Below are positions 10,914 to 21,289 of a DNA stretch of 64,000 nucleotides, piece by piece. How positions within the stretch are numbered: the stretch's first letter is position 1; each line of letters starts with the position of its first letter. Source of the DNA: Thiotrichales bacterium (lineage in GTDB: Bacteria > Pseudomonadota > Gammaproteobacteria > Francisellales > CACEW01); contig CANJVU010000001.1 of NCBI GenBank assembly GCA_947478525.1, forward strand, positions 186,001 through 250,000, read 5' to 3'. The notes under the pieces are model-generated. The model was not told where the DNA came from and ran no database searches. It saw nothing but the letters and a program-made list of their open reading frames with translations. The position numbers were made by a program, and so were the translations under genes.

Positions 10914-11847
10914 GCGCAGCTCGTCTAATGGCGGTTTCCCAATGATCATCTAAGGGTGCTTCGACATTGATTTCGACACCCGTCGATGGGATGGTAAGTT
11001 TTAAGGTGTATGCATGCAAAAACATACGCTTGGAATCTAATTGTTTTGATAATTCTTGATTAATTTTACCTTCACCATAGCGATCATCGCCCACCACTGG
11101 ATGGCCGGTACAAGCACAATGCACACGAATTTGATGGGTGCGTCCAGTATGCGGAAACGCTTCCATCAAGGTGATGGCAGGGAAGCGCTCAATCACATTA
11201 AACGTCGTTACCGATTCTTGACCTTCGCGAGCGACTTTAACAATACGCTCACCAGAACTTAATACATTCTTTTGCAACGGCGCATCCACTTTATGCACCT
11301 GCTTTGGCCAGGAACCCACCACCAATACGCGATAAATTTTACGCACTTCACGGTCACGCAGCAATTCGTGCAATTCAACCAACATTGCTCGTGATTTAGC
11401 AATCATCAAACAACCAGACGTATCGCGATCCAGGCGATGCGCCAGCTCCAAAAATTTATTCTGCGGGCGAATTTCACGCAAATACTCGATTAATCCACCC
11501 TGAATACCCGTACCGCCATGCACCGCCATCCCAGCGGGTTTATTCAAAATCAGTAATTTATCATCTTCATACAAAATAGAGTCGTTAAGCCGCGCGGTAA
11601 CTGCATCATTTAATTTGACGGGCAACTGCTCCGCATCCATTTGCACCGGGGGGATTCTAACCACATCTTCTAATTGTAAACGGTAGGTCTGTTCAATACG
11701 TTTTTTATTAACCCGCACTTCGCCTTTACGGATCAAACGATAGACACGCGAGCGCGGCACGCCTTTTAACTGCGTCAGCAAAAAATTATCAATACGCTGG
11801 CCAGCAGCGGCATCATCAATGGTTTTCCAGGTTACGACCGGTTTCAT
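10894..11847 (-). CDS. rluC: Ribosomal large subunit pseudouridine synthase RluC
   Basis: RluA-family enzyme converting uridines of 23S rRNA (955, 2504 and 2580 in E. coli numbering) to pseudouridine; 317 residues. It has an N-terminal S4 domain (about 15-75, QRIDNFLLTQLKGVPRSRVY), the catalytic AHRLDRDTSG with the active Asp, and HTGRTHQIRVHCACTGHPV. RluC is preferred over RluD because of the S4 sequence, the adjacent HAD gene and the presence of a better rluD at 56925. Confidence 0.93.
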   Translation of the reverse strand: MKPVVTWKTIDDAAAGQRIDNFLLTQLKGVPRSRVYRLIRKGEVRVNKKRIEQTYRLQLEDVVRIPPVQMDAEQLPVKLNDAVTARLNDSILYEDDKLLILNKPAGMAVHGGTGIQGGLIEYLREIRPQNKFLELAHRLDRDTSGCLMIAKSRAMLVELHELLRDREVRKIYRVLVVGSWPKQVHKVDAPLQKNVLSSGERIVKVAREGQESVTTFNVIERFPAITLMEAFPHTGRTHQIRVHCACTGHPVVGDDRYGEGKINQELSKQLDSKRMFLHAYTLKLTIPSTGVEINVEAPLDDHWETAIRRAAHGRKVV

Positions 11848-11963
11848 TTACATTTCCTTCCTATTAGGCCGGCATCATAACACACCCCTATTAAAACCAC
11901 TATGCCGAATGCAGCATTATCGTGTATCATACGCCCCATCAAAACCACTGTGGAACCCTCAAC

Positions 11964-12758
11964 ATGGATGCAACGTTAAACATCGCCATTAAAGCAGCGC
12001 GCGAAGCCGGTAAAATCATCGCCCGCGCGGCAGACCACCCTAAAAGCTTGACGGTGACTGAAAAAGGCCATAATAACTTTGTTACCGAAATTGACCAAGC
12101 AGCTGAAGCGGCAATCATGCAAGTGATTTCCGAAGCCTATCCAACGCACAGTTTTTTAACCGAAGAATCGGGTCAGATTGATCAAAGCAATACCGATGCG
12201 GTATGGATTATCGACCCACTGGACGGCACCACCAATTTTATTCATGGCTTGCCGAATTATGTAGTGTCGATTGCCTTTCGCTTCAAAGGCGTAGTTGAAT
12301 ACGGTGTGATTTACCATCCGTTGACACAAGATTTGTTTGTCGCCGCGCGTGGCCAAGGAGCGCAATTGAATGGCAAAAGAATTCGCGTCTCCAGCCAAAC
12401 CAAATTCGATGGCGCATTGGTCTCGATTGGCTTACCACGACCCATTGAATATTTACCTGCCTATATCGGACTTAACCAGGCATTTCATGGCCAGATCGCA
12501 GGCATACGCCGGTGCGGTGCTACCGCCTTAGAACTGGCTTATATCGCTGCGGGCATGTTGGATATTTTCTGGAATATCGACAGCAAAATCTGGGATATCG
12601 CCGCCGGTGCATTGCTGGTAAAAGAAGCCGGTGGAATTGTGACCGACATTCATGGTGGTGAAGGTTACTGGGAGCATGGCAACATCATTGCGGGTGCACC
12701 CAAAATGATTAAGCCGATGTTGCAGTTATTGCATCAACATTTGCCCAAAGGGGTGTAA
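11964..12758 (+). CDS. suhB: Inositol-1-monophosphatase family protein SuhB
   Basis: 264 residues of the Mg-dependent, Li-sensitive phosphatase family. Metal-binding motifs are visible: FLTEESG, WIIDPLDGTTNFIHGLP and the C-terminal WDIAAGALLVKEAGG. SuhB hydrolyses inositol monophosphate, and in E. coli it also joins the rRNA antitermination complex. I start at ATG 11964 (MDATLNIAIKAAREAGK) with GGAA before it; an upstream ATG at 11922 adds residues foreign to the family. The alpha/beta hydrolase gene follows after 3 bases, so the two probably form an operon. Confidence 0.93.
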   Translation: MDATLNIAIKAAREAGKIIARAADHPKSLTVTEKGHNNFVTEIDQAAEAAIMQVISEAYPTHSFLTEESGQIDQSNTDAVWIIDPLDGTTNFIHGLPNYVVSIAFRFKGVVEYGVIYHPLTQDLFVAARGQGAQLNGKRIRVSSQTKFDGALVSIGLPRPIEYLPAYIGLNQAFHGQIAGIRRCGATALELAYIAAGMLDIFWNIDSKIWDIAAGALLVKEAGGIVTDIHGGEGYWEHGNIIAGAPKMIKPMLQLLHQHLPKGV

Positions 12759-12761
12759 CCT

Positions 12762-13823
12762 ATGCTCAGCGGTTATACCGATTTTAATCGTTATTGCCAA
12801 GATGCTTTTACGTTGTCGTTTGCCGACTATATCACCTTTACACAACAGCATATTCGCGATGTGCGCCAACAAGCTGGGGCGGCGCATGATGAAGCCACCG
12901 TATTGATGAACGCACCCTACGAATACCGTCCTGCCAGCTATGACGGCAAACGCGGTGTGCTGTTGATTCATGGCTTTTTAACCTGCCCCTACTTGATGCG
13001 CTCGGTTGCGCAACTCTATTTGCAACAAGGCTTTCTGGTACGCAGTATTTTATTACCTGGCCATGGTACGGTTGCGGGTGAACTGAAAAACGTTACGGTA
13101 GAACAGTGGCAGCAGGCCGTTGATTACGGCATTTACTCATTACAAACAGAAGCCGAAGAAATTCATCTGTGCGGCTATTCCCTGGGCGCAACATTAGCCT
13201 GCTTAGCCACTCGAGAACATAATATCAAAAGTTTAACCCTACTTTCACCGGCGTTTGGCATTACCAAATCAGCTGCATTGTTAGCATTCACCACCAAATT
13301 GCATTTTGAAGCCGCACAATGGATCTGTAAATTAAAAGAAGATGACCTGGCAACGTATCATTCGATTGCCGCCAATGGTGCCTGGCAAGTGTTACGGGCA
13401 ATCCGTTTATTGCGACCGCACCTTAATGACATTCAGTTGCCCTGTTTTATCGCAGCAAGTTTTGAAGACAGCACGGTTAAGGTTAAACCAATTTTACGGT
13501 TTTTACAAAGTAACACCAACCCCAATACCTATTTGAGAATATATTGCAAAACACAGCATCGCTTTAAAGATCCACGTATTGAAACGATTCACAGCAGCAC
13601 ATTGGAACCCCACGTACTGGACATGTCGCACATTGCCGTACCCGTAGCACCAGAAGATGTTTACTATGGTAAAAATGGCGCACAGAAAGGCATTCTGCCA
13701 GAGAAATATGTATTTGGCGAAAAGAGCAAATATAACCTGCGCCAGCCGAATTTTTATCGGTTGAGTTATAATCCGAATTTCATGGGCATGGCGCAAAAAT
13801 TACGCGCCTTTATTCAATATTAA
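12762..13823 (+). CDS. Alpha/beta-hydrolase (carboxylesterase/lipase-like)
   Basis: A 353-residue alpha/beta-hydrolase. Visible features are the oxyanion strand GVLLIHGFLTCPYLM, the nucleophile elbow GYSLG, a likely acid in SFEDSTVK and a likely catalytic His in LDMSHIAVPV. An N-terminal helical extension of about 65 residues precedes the core. There is no signal peptide, so it is presumably cytoplasmic. The substrate is unknown; short- or medium-chain esters or monoacylglycerol are family-level guesses. It sits 3 bases after suhB and ends one base before the convergent hpt stop. Confidence 0.85.
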   Translation: MLSGYTDFNRYCQDAFTLSFADYITFTQQHIRDVRQQAGAAHDEATVLMNAPYEYRPASYDGKRGVLLIHGFLTCPYLMRSVAQLYLQQGFLVRSILLPGHGTVAGELKNVTVEQWQQAVDYGIYSLQTEAEEIHLCGYSLGATLACLATREHNIKSLTLLSPAFGITKSAALLAFTTKLHFEAAQWICKLKEDDLATYHSIAANGAWQVLRAIRLLRPHLNDIQLPCFIAASFEDSTVKVKPILRFLQSNTNPNTYLRIYCKTQHRFKDPRIETIHSSTLEPHVLDMSHIAVPVAPEDVYYGKNGAQKGILPEKYVFGEKSKYNLRQPNFYRLSYNPNFMGMAQKLRAFIQY

Positions 13824-13824
13824 A

Positions 13825-14391
13825 TTATTTCAAATGCTCATCCGCCACTGCATAAATCCCTGGCACGTTACGCAGATATTCGAAATAATCCAAGCCATAG
13901 CCAAACACAAAACGATTAGGAATTTCAAGCCCCACAAAGTCGGCCTTTTGTAAGCCCGCAGGCTCGCGTCCCTCAGGTTTATCAAGCATTACCGCAGTAT
14001 ACACTTTTTTGGTTTTTTGATAGCCACAGTATTCAACCATCGCTGCCAGGGTTACGCCAGCGTCAAGAATATCATCCACAATCACCACCACCCGGTTTTT
14101 CAACTTAGATGCCGGAAAACGCTTCCACTGCAATTGATCACTGCCGGTGGTTTCGCCACCATAACGAGAAGCATGAATATAATCACACTGCAAGGGGAAA
14201 TCCAGACGCGTCAAAAGCTCCGCCATTGTCAACAAACCGCCATTCATTACGCACAATAAAATAGGATCTTGTTCCGCCAACTCTTGCGTCATTTTTGCGG
14301 CCATACGATCAAATGCTGCATGTAAGGTTTTTAGATCAACCAACAATTCGGCACTGGCTTGCACCGCCTTTACTTTATCCAGGGTTACCAT
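13825..14391 (-). CDS. hpt: Hypoxanthine(-guanine) phosphoribosyltransferase
   Basis: Purine-salvage enzyme joining hypoxanthine or guanine to PRPP; 188 residues. The PRPP-binding signature is VVVIVDDILDAGVTL, preceded by CVMNGGLLTMAELL and followed by the purine-site region with DFVGLEIPNRFVFGYGLDY. The frame is open far upstream (to 14670), but ATG 14391 (MVTLDKVKAV) has GGAG 7 bases before it and fits the family length. It diverges from the AsmA-like gene across 79 bases. Confidence 0.93.
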   Translation of the reverse strand: MVTLDKVKAVQASAELLVDLKTLHAAFDRMAAKMTQELAEQDPILLCVMNGGLLTMAELLTRLDFPLQCDYIHASRYGGETTGSDQLQWKRFPASKLKNRVVVIVDDILDAGVTLAAMVEYCGYQKTKKVYTAVMLDKPEGREPAGLQKADFVGLEIPNRFVFGYGLDYFEYLRNVPGIYAVADEHLK

Positions 14392-14470
14392 CTTCGTCTC
14401 CAAAAAAATTGCAGATTCACTGCGCTCACTATAATATATCTGCTGATAATAACCAATGAGTGTTTGCGCC

Positions 14471-15196
14471 ATGATGAAAAAAATTTTGTTAGTGATTGTG
14501 ATTATCGTGATTGTTGCGATAGCTGCGGTATGGATGATGTTAGACACCATCGCCAAGAACAGCATTGAGAAAATCGGTAGTTCAGCGCTGAATACCCAAG
14601 TGGCAGTAGGTTCAGTACATCTTTCGTTATTAGATGGCAGTGGCACCATCGACAATCTGACCATTGCCAATCCGACAGGTTATCCAGCGGGGTTTTTGCT
14701 GCAAGTACAACAACTCAGCTTCAAAGTTAAGCTTGCTTCATTGCTATCACCGACCATACTTATTCCCAATATTACCATTGATAACCCAACCGTATCGCTT
14801 ATTACCGGCAGCCATGGCACCAACTTAAATGCATTGATGGATGGCATGTCTAGCGATGCGCAATCTGCTAACAGACTAAACGTAGCCCCCACCAGCAAAT
14901 CCAGCAGCGGCAAAAAAGTCGAGATCGACCAATTGTTGATGCGCAACGTTCACATCAAAGCCCAAGCGATGGTCGCAGCAGCCTCAATGACCATTCCTAA
15001 AATCGAGGTTGCTAACATTGGTAAAGATCATGGCGTCGATGCCGCACAAGCTATTGGCATCGGTTTGAAAGCCTTATTTGACGGCGTATTGCATATGGTT
15101 GGCTTAGGCGGCATTGTAACTGACGTCGGCTCGGTGGTGAAAAACACCGCGCAAGGGATTGGGGCAATGTTTAAGGGATTGTTGAGTCATTCATAG
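14471..15196 (+). CDS. AsmA-like/DUF748-type inner-membrane-anchored protein
   Basis: About 241 residues from ATG 14471 (or 14474), starting MMKKILLVIVIIVIVAIAAVW, a single N-terminal membrane anchor. The rest should be periplasmic and consists of short beta strands with the phrases VGSVHLSLLDGSGTIDNLTIANPTGYP and LIPNITIDNPTV, typical of AsmA-like and DUF748 proteins. These are related to bridge-like lipid transport proteins of the envelope. The protein is much shorter than AsmA or TamB. Its role is unknown, and the family assignment rests on the repeated strand phrases. Confidence 0.7.
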   Translation: MMKKILLVIVIIVIVAIAAVWMMLDTIAKNSIEKIGSSALNTQVAVGSVHLSLLDGSGTIDNLTIANPTGYPAGFLLQVQQLSFKVKLASLLSPTILIPNITIDNPTVSLITGSHGTNLNALMDGMSSDAQSANRLNVAPTSKSSSGKKVEIDQLLMRNVHIKAQAMVAAASMTIPKIEVANIGKDHGVDAAQAIGIGLKALFDGVLHMVGLGGIVTDVGSVVKNTAQGIGAMFKGLLSHS

Positions 15197-15198
15197 CG

Positions 15199-15264
15199 GT
15201 CATTCCCGCGAAGACGGGAATCCCGGCATGGTGGATTACACACTTTGCGCTAATCCATCCTACG
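15199..15264. repeat. Compound palindromic repeat, including copy 2 of GGTGGATTA
   Basis: Two elements lie side by side after the AsmA-like gene. First comes a TTCCCG...CGGGAA hairpin within about 15200-15227. Next is GGTGGATTA (15230-15238) with TAATCCATC (15251-15259), a slightly decayed copy of the 2663-2692 repeat. The second element runs into the 3' end of nadA. They may serve as a transcription barrier between the convergent genes, but no T-run is present. Confidence 0.65.
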
Positions 15265-16291
15265 GTTTCTTGAAGTCAACCATGCGTTGCAACGGAATCA
15301 AGGCTTTTTGACGAATGTCTTCGGGCACCAGCACTTCATTACTGCCCTGCTCCAACGATTCAGCCAGATTTTTCAAACTGTTCATCGCCATCCACGGGCA
15401 ATGGGCACAGCTTTTACAGGTAGCACCTTGACCACCGGTCGGCGCTTCGATAAAGGTTTTATGAGGTGAGGCTAAACGCATTTTATAAAGAATGCCATTG
15501 TCAGTTGCCACGATAAATTGTTGATTCGGCAAGGTTTGGCTGGCCTTTAACAACTGTGAAGTAGAACCTACTGCATCGGCCATATTGACCACGGCTTCGG
15601 GCGATTCTGGGTGCACCAATATGGCAGCATCAGGGTATTGCTGCTTTAACGCTGCTAGTGCATTGGCTTTAAACTCATCATGCACGATGCAGGCACCCTC
15701 CCACAACAACATATCCGCACCAGTTTGCTGTTGAATCCAGCGCCCTAAGTGCTTATCCGGCGCCCACAGGATTTTTTTACCCTGGCTATCCAGATAATCA
15801 ACAATCTCCAACGCCACACTGGACGTTACCACCCAATCTGCCAGCGCTTTCACTGCTGCTGAGGTATTGGCATAGACCACCACAGTACGCTCAGGATGTT
15901 GTTGACAAAATTCTGCAAAGGCTTGCGGTTCACAGGTTAAATCCAATGAACATTCTGCTTGCAGGGTTGGCATTAAAACAGTTTTTTCTGGGCTTAAAAT
16001 TTTCGCCGTTTCACCCATAAAGCGCACGCCGGCAACGATCAACGTTTTTGCAGAATGGCGCGCACCGAACTTCGCCATTTCTAACGAATCAGCCACCACG
16101 CCGCCGGTTTCATCAGCGAGCTTTTGGATTTCCGCATCGACATAATAGTGCGCCACAATCACCGCGTCTTTCTCACGCAACAAGCGCTTGATTTTATCGC
16201 GGTAAAATTCAGTGTCATCCACGGTCAATCTTTCAGGTGTGCGTTTTGGCCAGAATTGATCGATTTTAGCTTGATAGGTATCTGCCAACAT
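15260..16291 (-). CDS. nadA: Quinolinate synthase A
   Basis: Condenses iminoaspartate with dihydroxyacetone phosphate to quinolinate in NAD synthesis, using a [4Fe-4S] cluster. 343 residues. Cluster-ligand cysteines appear in [19 protein letters not shown] and the C-terminal [15 protein letters not shown]. The N-terminal part has [23 protein letters not shown] lies 8 bases before the ATG. nadB and nadC are not in this window. truA lies upstream on the same strand after 16 bases, so the two may be co-transcribed. Confidence 0.96.
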   Translation of the reverse strand: MLADTYQAKIDQFWPKRTPERLTVDDTEFYRDKIKRLLREKDAVIVAHYYVDAEIQKLADETGGVVADSLEMAKFGARHSAKTLIVAGVRFMGETAKILSPEKTVLMPTLQAECSLDLTCEPQAFAEFCQQHPERTVVVYANTSAAVKALADWVVTSSVALEIVDYLDSQGKKILWAPDKHLGRWIQQQTGADMLLWEGACIVHDEFKANALAALKQQYPDAAILVHPESPEAVVNMADAVGSTSQLLKASQTLPNQQFIVATDNGILYKMRLASPHKTFIEAPTGGQGATCKSCAHCPWMAMNSLKNLAESLEQGSNEVLVPEDIRQKALIPLQRMVDFKKP

Positions 16292-16307
16292 AATGCCATC
16301 TCCTTCT

Positions 16308-17060
16308 TTACACGGTAATTATATCACGAGGATATTCGACCTTCATTAAATACAAGCCATTGGGTGGCGCAGTGACACCAGACAATCGCCGATCTTTTTG
16401 ATCTAATACTTGACGAATCCACTCCGGTAACTGACGACCCTCGCCAACTTGAAATAATGCACCGACGATATTACGCACCATATGATGCAAGAAAGCATTG
16501 GCAGTAATGTTAACGATAACCAAGTCACCCTCACGGTGCACAGAGACTTTATGCACATTGCGCATAGGCGTGTGCGACTGACACCCCGCAGCACGAAAGC
16601 TCGTAAAATCTTGCTCCCCCAGAAAATGCTGCGCTGCCTGATGCATTAACTCCGCATCCAGCTTCGAGTAATGCCAGGTGTGTTGGTGATATTCAATCGC
16701 CGGACGCACACTGCGGTTATTGATAATGTACTGATAACTGCGCGCAATGGCCGATCGACGAGCATGAAAATCATCTGACACCTGCTTTGCCCACAGTACC
16801 CGAATACTATGAGGCAAAGTGGTATTGGCACCCATAGTCCAGGCTTTTTCGCTGCGCACCACCTCGGTATCAAAATGCACCACTTGTTCCCGCGCATGTA
16901 CACCGGCATCAGTACGCCCGGCACAAAGGGTTGAAATCGGCGTTTTAGCGACCAATGCCAATGCATCTTCTAACGTTTGCTGCACCGTACGACCACTTGA
17001 CTGCCATTGCCAGCCTTGATAATGCGTTCCACAATATTCCACCCCTAACGCGATGCGCAC
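16308..17060 (-). CDS. truA: tRNA pseudouridine synthase A
   Basis: Makes pseudouridine at positions 38-40 of tRNA anticodon arms; 250 residues. It carries the catalytic Asp in [12 protein letters not shown] and the conserved N-terminal [14 protein letters not shown] and C-terminal [15 protein letters not shown]. The start codon is GTG at 17060 with AGGGA 7 bases before it. nadA follows 16 bases downstream. Confidence 0.96.
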   Translation of the reverse strand: MRIALGVEYCGTHYQGWQWQSSGRTVQQTLEDALALVAKTPISTLCAGRTDAGVHAREQVVHFDTEVVRSEKAWTMGANTTLPHSIRVLWAKQVSDDFHARRSAIARSYQYIINNRSVRPAIEYHQHTWHYSKLDAELMHQAAQHFLGEQDFTSFRAAGCQSHTPMRNVHKVSVHREGDLVIVNITANAFLHHMVRNIVGALFQVGEGRQLPEWIRQVLDQKDRRLSGVTAPPNGLYLMKVEYPRDIITV

Positions 17061-17135
17061 ATGATTTCCCTACATAAGCTTGAAAAATCTAGTATAATCG
17101 CTTCACCTCGATAATCAAAATGAATTACCCCCCTT

Positions 17136-18044
17136 ATGCAAGCGCCCTTTTCCACCGTCATCCAACATGAAGAAACCACCGGCCTAATTCGCGTCCTGAT
17201 TCAAGGCGCAACATCCAATTTTAAACACTTTGAAGAACTCTATCGCGCCTTGCATCGCGATGCTCAGCTGCGCGCCCAATTATACGCTGATGCCAACACT
17301 GAACACAGCGACCTTCACAACGCAGCGATACCCGTTGCCTTACACGACGATGGCAGTGTCACGGTGGCTTTCCCCAAAGTAAATCGTTATGGCATTGTCG
17401 TCAGCCAGGGTTTCTGCAGAATTGCTGTTGCTTTTCCCTCTACCGCACGCGAAATCATGCTACCGATCCTGGCCAGCCTGGCTTATATCCATTTTGAAAA
17501 AAATCAAGTGAGAGTCGGTTGTGATGATGAATGGACCTTAAGTCATTTGCTCGAAAAAATGCGCGCACAAGAAATGGTGGTGATGATCGAACAGGCGTTA
17601 CTGGAAAAAATGATCGCACTGGAAAAACCTTCTAAACCCATAGCAGAAAAGGTTGATGTGGCGACCAAACATAAATCACCGATAACAGAAAAAAAACGCG
17701 CCAACGAAAATACAGATGCAGCTGAAACCCCCGTCAAACTTACCCAGCTCAGTGCCACCCACATCCCCAACACCATCAGCAGCCCCTTTAGCTTGACCTC
17801 AACACCTGAAACACTTGCAGAGCCCAGCGCACCTCCTTCAGAACCGAGCGCGCCACCACCAAAACCAGCAATCGCTAAATCTATGCTACCCAATAATCAA
17901 ACTGCAAAGCAGATCAATAATGCACCACGCAATAACAACCCCCACCCCTTAATAAATGATCGCACAGCAGTGCTCAATCGTTTTCTTAACCATGCGCAAG
18001 AAAAAAATCAACATAACAACAACGGTGCAGCGCCTGCTGCATGA
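17136..18044 (+). CDS. Unrecognised protein with Pro-rich C-terminal half
   Basis: A 302-residue protein that I do not recognise. Residues 1-150 look like a compact alpha/beta domain without a signal peptide or membrane segment. Residues 160-300 are low in complexity and rich in Pro, Ala, Ser, Lys and Asn, with the phrase SAPPSEPSAPPPKP, and are probably disordered. A good -10 box (TATAAT, 17093-17098) lies 38 bases upstream, without a convincing -35. It sits between divergent truA and serS, which has its own promoter. Confidence 0.65.
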   Translation: MQAPFSTVIQHEETTGLIRVLIQGATSNFKHFEELYRALHRDAQLRAQLYADANTEHSDLHNAAIPVALHDDGSVTVAFPKVNRYGIVVSQGFCRIAVAFPSTAREIMLPILASLAYIHFEKNQVRVGCDDEWTLSHLLEKMRAQEMVVMIEQALLEKMIALEKPSKPIAEKVDVATKHKSPITEKKRANENTDAAETPVKLTQLSATHIPNTISSPFSLTSTPETLAEPSAPPSEPSAPPPKPAIAKSMLPNNQTAKQINNAPRNNNPHPLINDRTAVLNRFLNHAQEKNQHNNNGAAPAA

Positions 18045-18059
18045 AGCTATTGTTTACGC

Positions 18060-18088
18060 TTGCCTGAAATCCGCTTTTTATATATAGT
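18060..18088 (+). promoter_or_regulatory. Probable sigma-70 promoter of serS
   Basis: TTGCCT (18060-18065) and TATAGT (18083-18088) are separated by 17 bases and end 29 bases before the serS ATG. The fit to the consensus (four or five of six in each box, ideal spacer) suggests that serS-fabI-lplA has its own promoter. It starts just after the stop codon of the preceding gene. Confidence 0.55.
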
Positions 18089-18102
18089 TCGGTGAACGAT
18101 GA

Positions 18103-19392
<1,290 letters not shown>

Positions 19393-19410
19393 AACAACAG
19401 GGAGTACTTT

Positions 19411-20220
19411 ATGGGATTTTTAACAGGTAAACGTGCCGTACTGACGGGCGTGATGAGTAACCGTTCGATCGCTTATGGCATCGCCGAAGCATTACACCGC
19501 GAAGGCGCGGAAATTATTTTCACTTATGCGGGCGATGGCTTTAAGGACCGCGTGATAAAATTAGCCGCAGATTTTAATCCAGTAGCCGTTTTACCCTGCG
19601 ATGTTGGCAGCGATCAGGAAATTGACCAACTGGCCAAATCAGTCAATAAAATCTGGGATGGTATTGATATTTTAATTCACTCCATCGCTTTTGCCCCCGC
19701 TGATCAGCTGGATGGTGACTTTATTAATAATGTCAGCCGCGAAGGTTTTCGCATTGCCCACGATATCAGCGCCTACAGTTTCTGCGCCATGGCTAAAGCA
19801 TTTCGCCCGTTAATGAAAGGTCGCAAGGCTGCTATCGCTACCCTCACCTATTTGGGTTCTGAGCGCGTCATTCATAACTACAACACCATGGGCCCGGCCA
19901 AAGCCAGCCTGGAATCCACCATGCGCTATACTGCGCAAAGCTTGGGGCCAGAAGGCATTCGCGTCAACGCCATTTCTGCAGGACCCATTCGCACCTTGGC
20001 AGCGTCTGGCATCAGCGGTTTCCGCAAAATGCTTGACTACAATTCCAAAGTGGCGCCCTTACGCCGCAATGTTACGGCAGAAGAAGTTGGCAACGTGGTG
20101 GCGTTCCTCTGTTCTGACTTGGCATCAGGCATCACCGGTGAAGTAACCTATGTCGACTGTGGCTTCAATACCGTCGGCGTACCTTCTTTAGAAAGCATCG
20201 AAGGCAATAAAACTGAATAA
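19411..20220 (+). CDS. fabI: Enoyl-[acyl-carrier-protein] reductase (NADH)
   Basis: Last reductive step of fatty-acid elongation; target of triclosan-type inhibitors in the family. 269 residues. It has the divergent Rossmann start [20 protein letters not shown] and a catalytic Tyr-(Xaa)6-Lys in [12 protein letters not shown], characteristic of FabI among short-chain dehydrogenases. GGGAG precedes the ATG. The stop overlaps the lplA start (TAATG), a coupled arrangement. Confidence 0.97.
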   Translation: MGFLTGKRAVLTGVMSNRSIAYGIAEALHREGAEIIFTYAGDGFKDRVIKLAADFNPVAVLPCDVGSDQEIDQLAKSVNKIWDGIDILIHSIAFAPADQLDGDFINNVSREGFRIAHDISAYSFCAMAKAFRPLMKGRKAAIATLTYLGSERVIHNYNTMGPAKASLESTMRYTAQSLGPEGIRVNAISAGPIRTLAASGISGFRKMLDYNSKVAPLRRNVTAEEVGNVVAFLCSDLASGITGEVTYVDCGFNTVGVPSLESIEGNKTE

Positions 20221-21236
20221 TGCGCACGCATATTTATCTCTCAAACACCCATAATCCGTGGTTCAATCTGGCCACGGAAGATTGGTTGTTTCAGCGAGCC
20301 CCGCTCGATCAGCAAATTTTATTTTTATGGCGCAATCAACCCTGTGTGGTGATTGGCCGTGCGCAAAACCCCTGGGCAGAATGCAATCTGGCCAAAATGG
20401 TTGAAGATGATGTCTTGCTGGCGCGCCGTCAAAGTGGCGGTGGCACGGTATTTCACGACCTGGGCAACACCAATTTCACTTTTATTTCGCCCTTGAGCAA
20501 TTATCATAAAGATAACAATTTAACCCTGGTGACGCAGACGCTCAATTCTTTTGGCATTAATGCCTATGCATCAGGCAGAAATGATATTTGCATCAATGAC
20601 AATGAAGGTCAACCGCGCAAAATTTCTGGCAGCGCTTTTCGTCAAAACAGCGATAAAGCGTTTCATCATGGCACCTTACTATTAAACACCAATTTAGAAC
20701 AGCTGCGTAATTACCTACATCCCAGTAAATTAAAGCTGCAATCCAAAGGCGTAGCATCAGTACGCTCACGAGTGATGAACTTAACAGAAATCAACCCCGC
20801 CCTTTCTCATGATGTGCTATGCGAAACCCTGATCAATACTTTCTTCGATTATTACCAGCATATGGGATTTATTGAAACATTGGATGAAGCTCAATTAAAA
20901 ACCCAACCATCGCTAATGGCGCGTTATCAAGAATACAGCGATTGGGATTGGCGTTTTGGCAAAAGCCTACCGTTTGATCTGCAATTAAACCAACGCTTTG
21001 CATGGGGTGAAATCACCCTACAACTACAATTTGATCAAGCCAAAATTACAGAGGCTGCGATCTATTCTGACTGCTTGTATCCTGACTTAATTGAAACACT
21101 GCAAAACCGTTTCATTAACGCGGCTTGTTCCGGTCAAAGCTTGCGTGATATTGCACTCAGTTTAGCGCCATTATTTCCGCAACAAACGTTGCTACTACAA
21201 GACATTGCACACTGGCTACAGACACAACTGGTGTAA
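20220..21236 (+). CDS. lplA: Lipoate-protein ligase A
   Basis: Activates free lipoate with ATP and attaches it to lipoyl domains of the 2-oxoacid dehydrogenases and GcvH; 338 residues. Family motifs RRQSGGGTVFHDLGN and KISGSAFRQ are present, with the C-terminal accessory domain. It overlaps fabI by one base. It implies scavenging of lipoate. The lipB/lipA synthesis genes are not in this window. Confidence 0.95.
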   Translation: MRTHIYLSNTHNPWFNLATEDWLFQRAPLDQQILFLWRNQPCVVIGRAQNPWAECNLAKMVEDDVLLARRQSGGGTVFHDLGNTNFTFISPLSNYHKDNNLTLVTQTLNSFGINAYASGRNDICINDNEGQPRKISGSAFRQNSDKAFHHGTLLLNTNLEQLRNYLHPSKLKLQSKGVASVRSRVMNLTEINPALSHDVLCETLINTFFDYYQHMGFIETLDEAQLKTQPSLMARYQEYSDWDWRFGKSLPFDLQLNQRFAWGEITLQLQFDQAKITEAAIYSDCLYPDLIETLQNRFINAACSGQSLRDIALSLAPLFPQQTLLLQDIAHWLQTQLV

Positions 21237-21289
21237 GCGGATATTTGCTGCTACAATTCTTTTCAAGTGTTTCTTAAGCGCATTTTCAC

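Noticed and set aside
13825-14670. A 281-residue version of hpt
   Set aside because: The upstream 93 codons have no family match and overlap the divergent AsmA-like gene; GGAG and family length support ATG 14391.
20220-20222. A frameshift between fabI and lplA
   Set aside because: The TAATG overlap is ordinary translational coupling; both proteins are full length.
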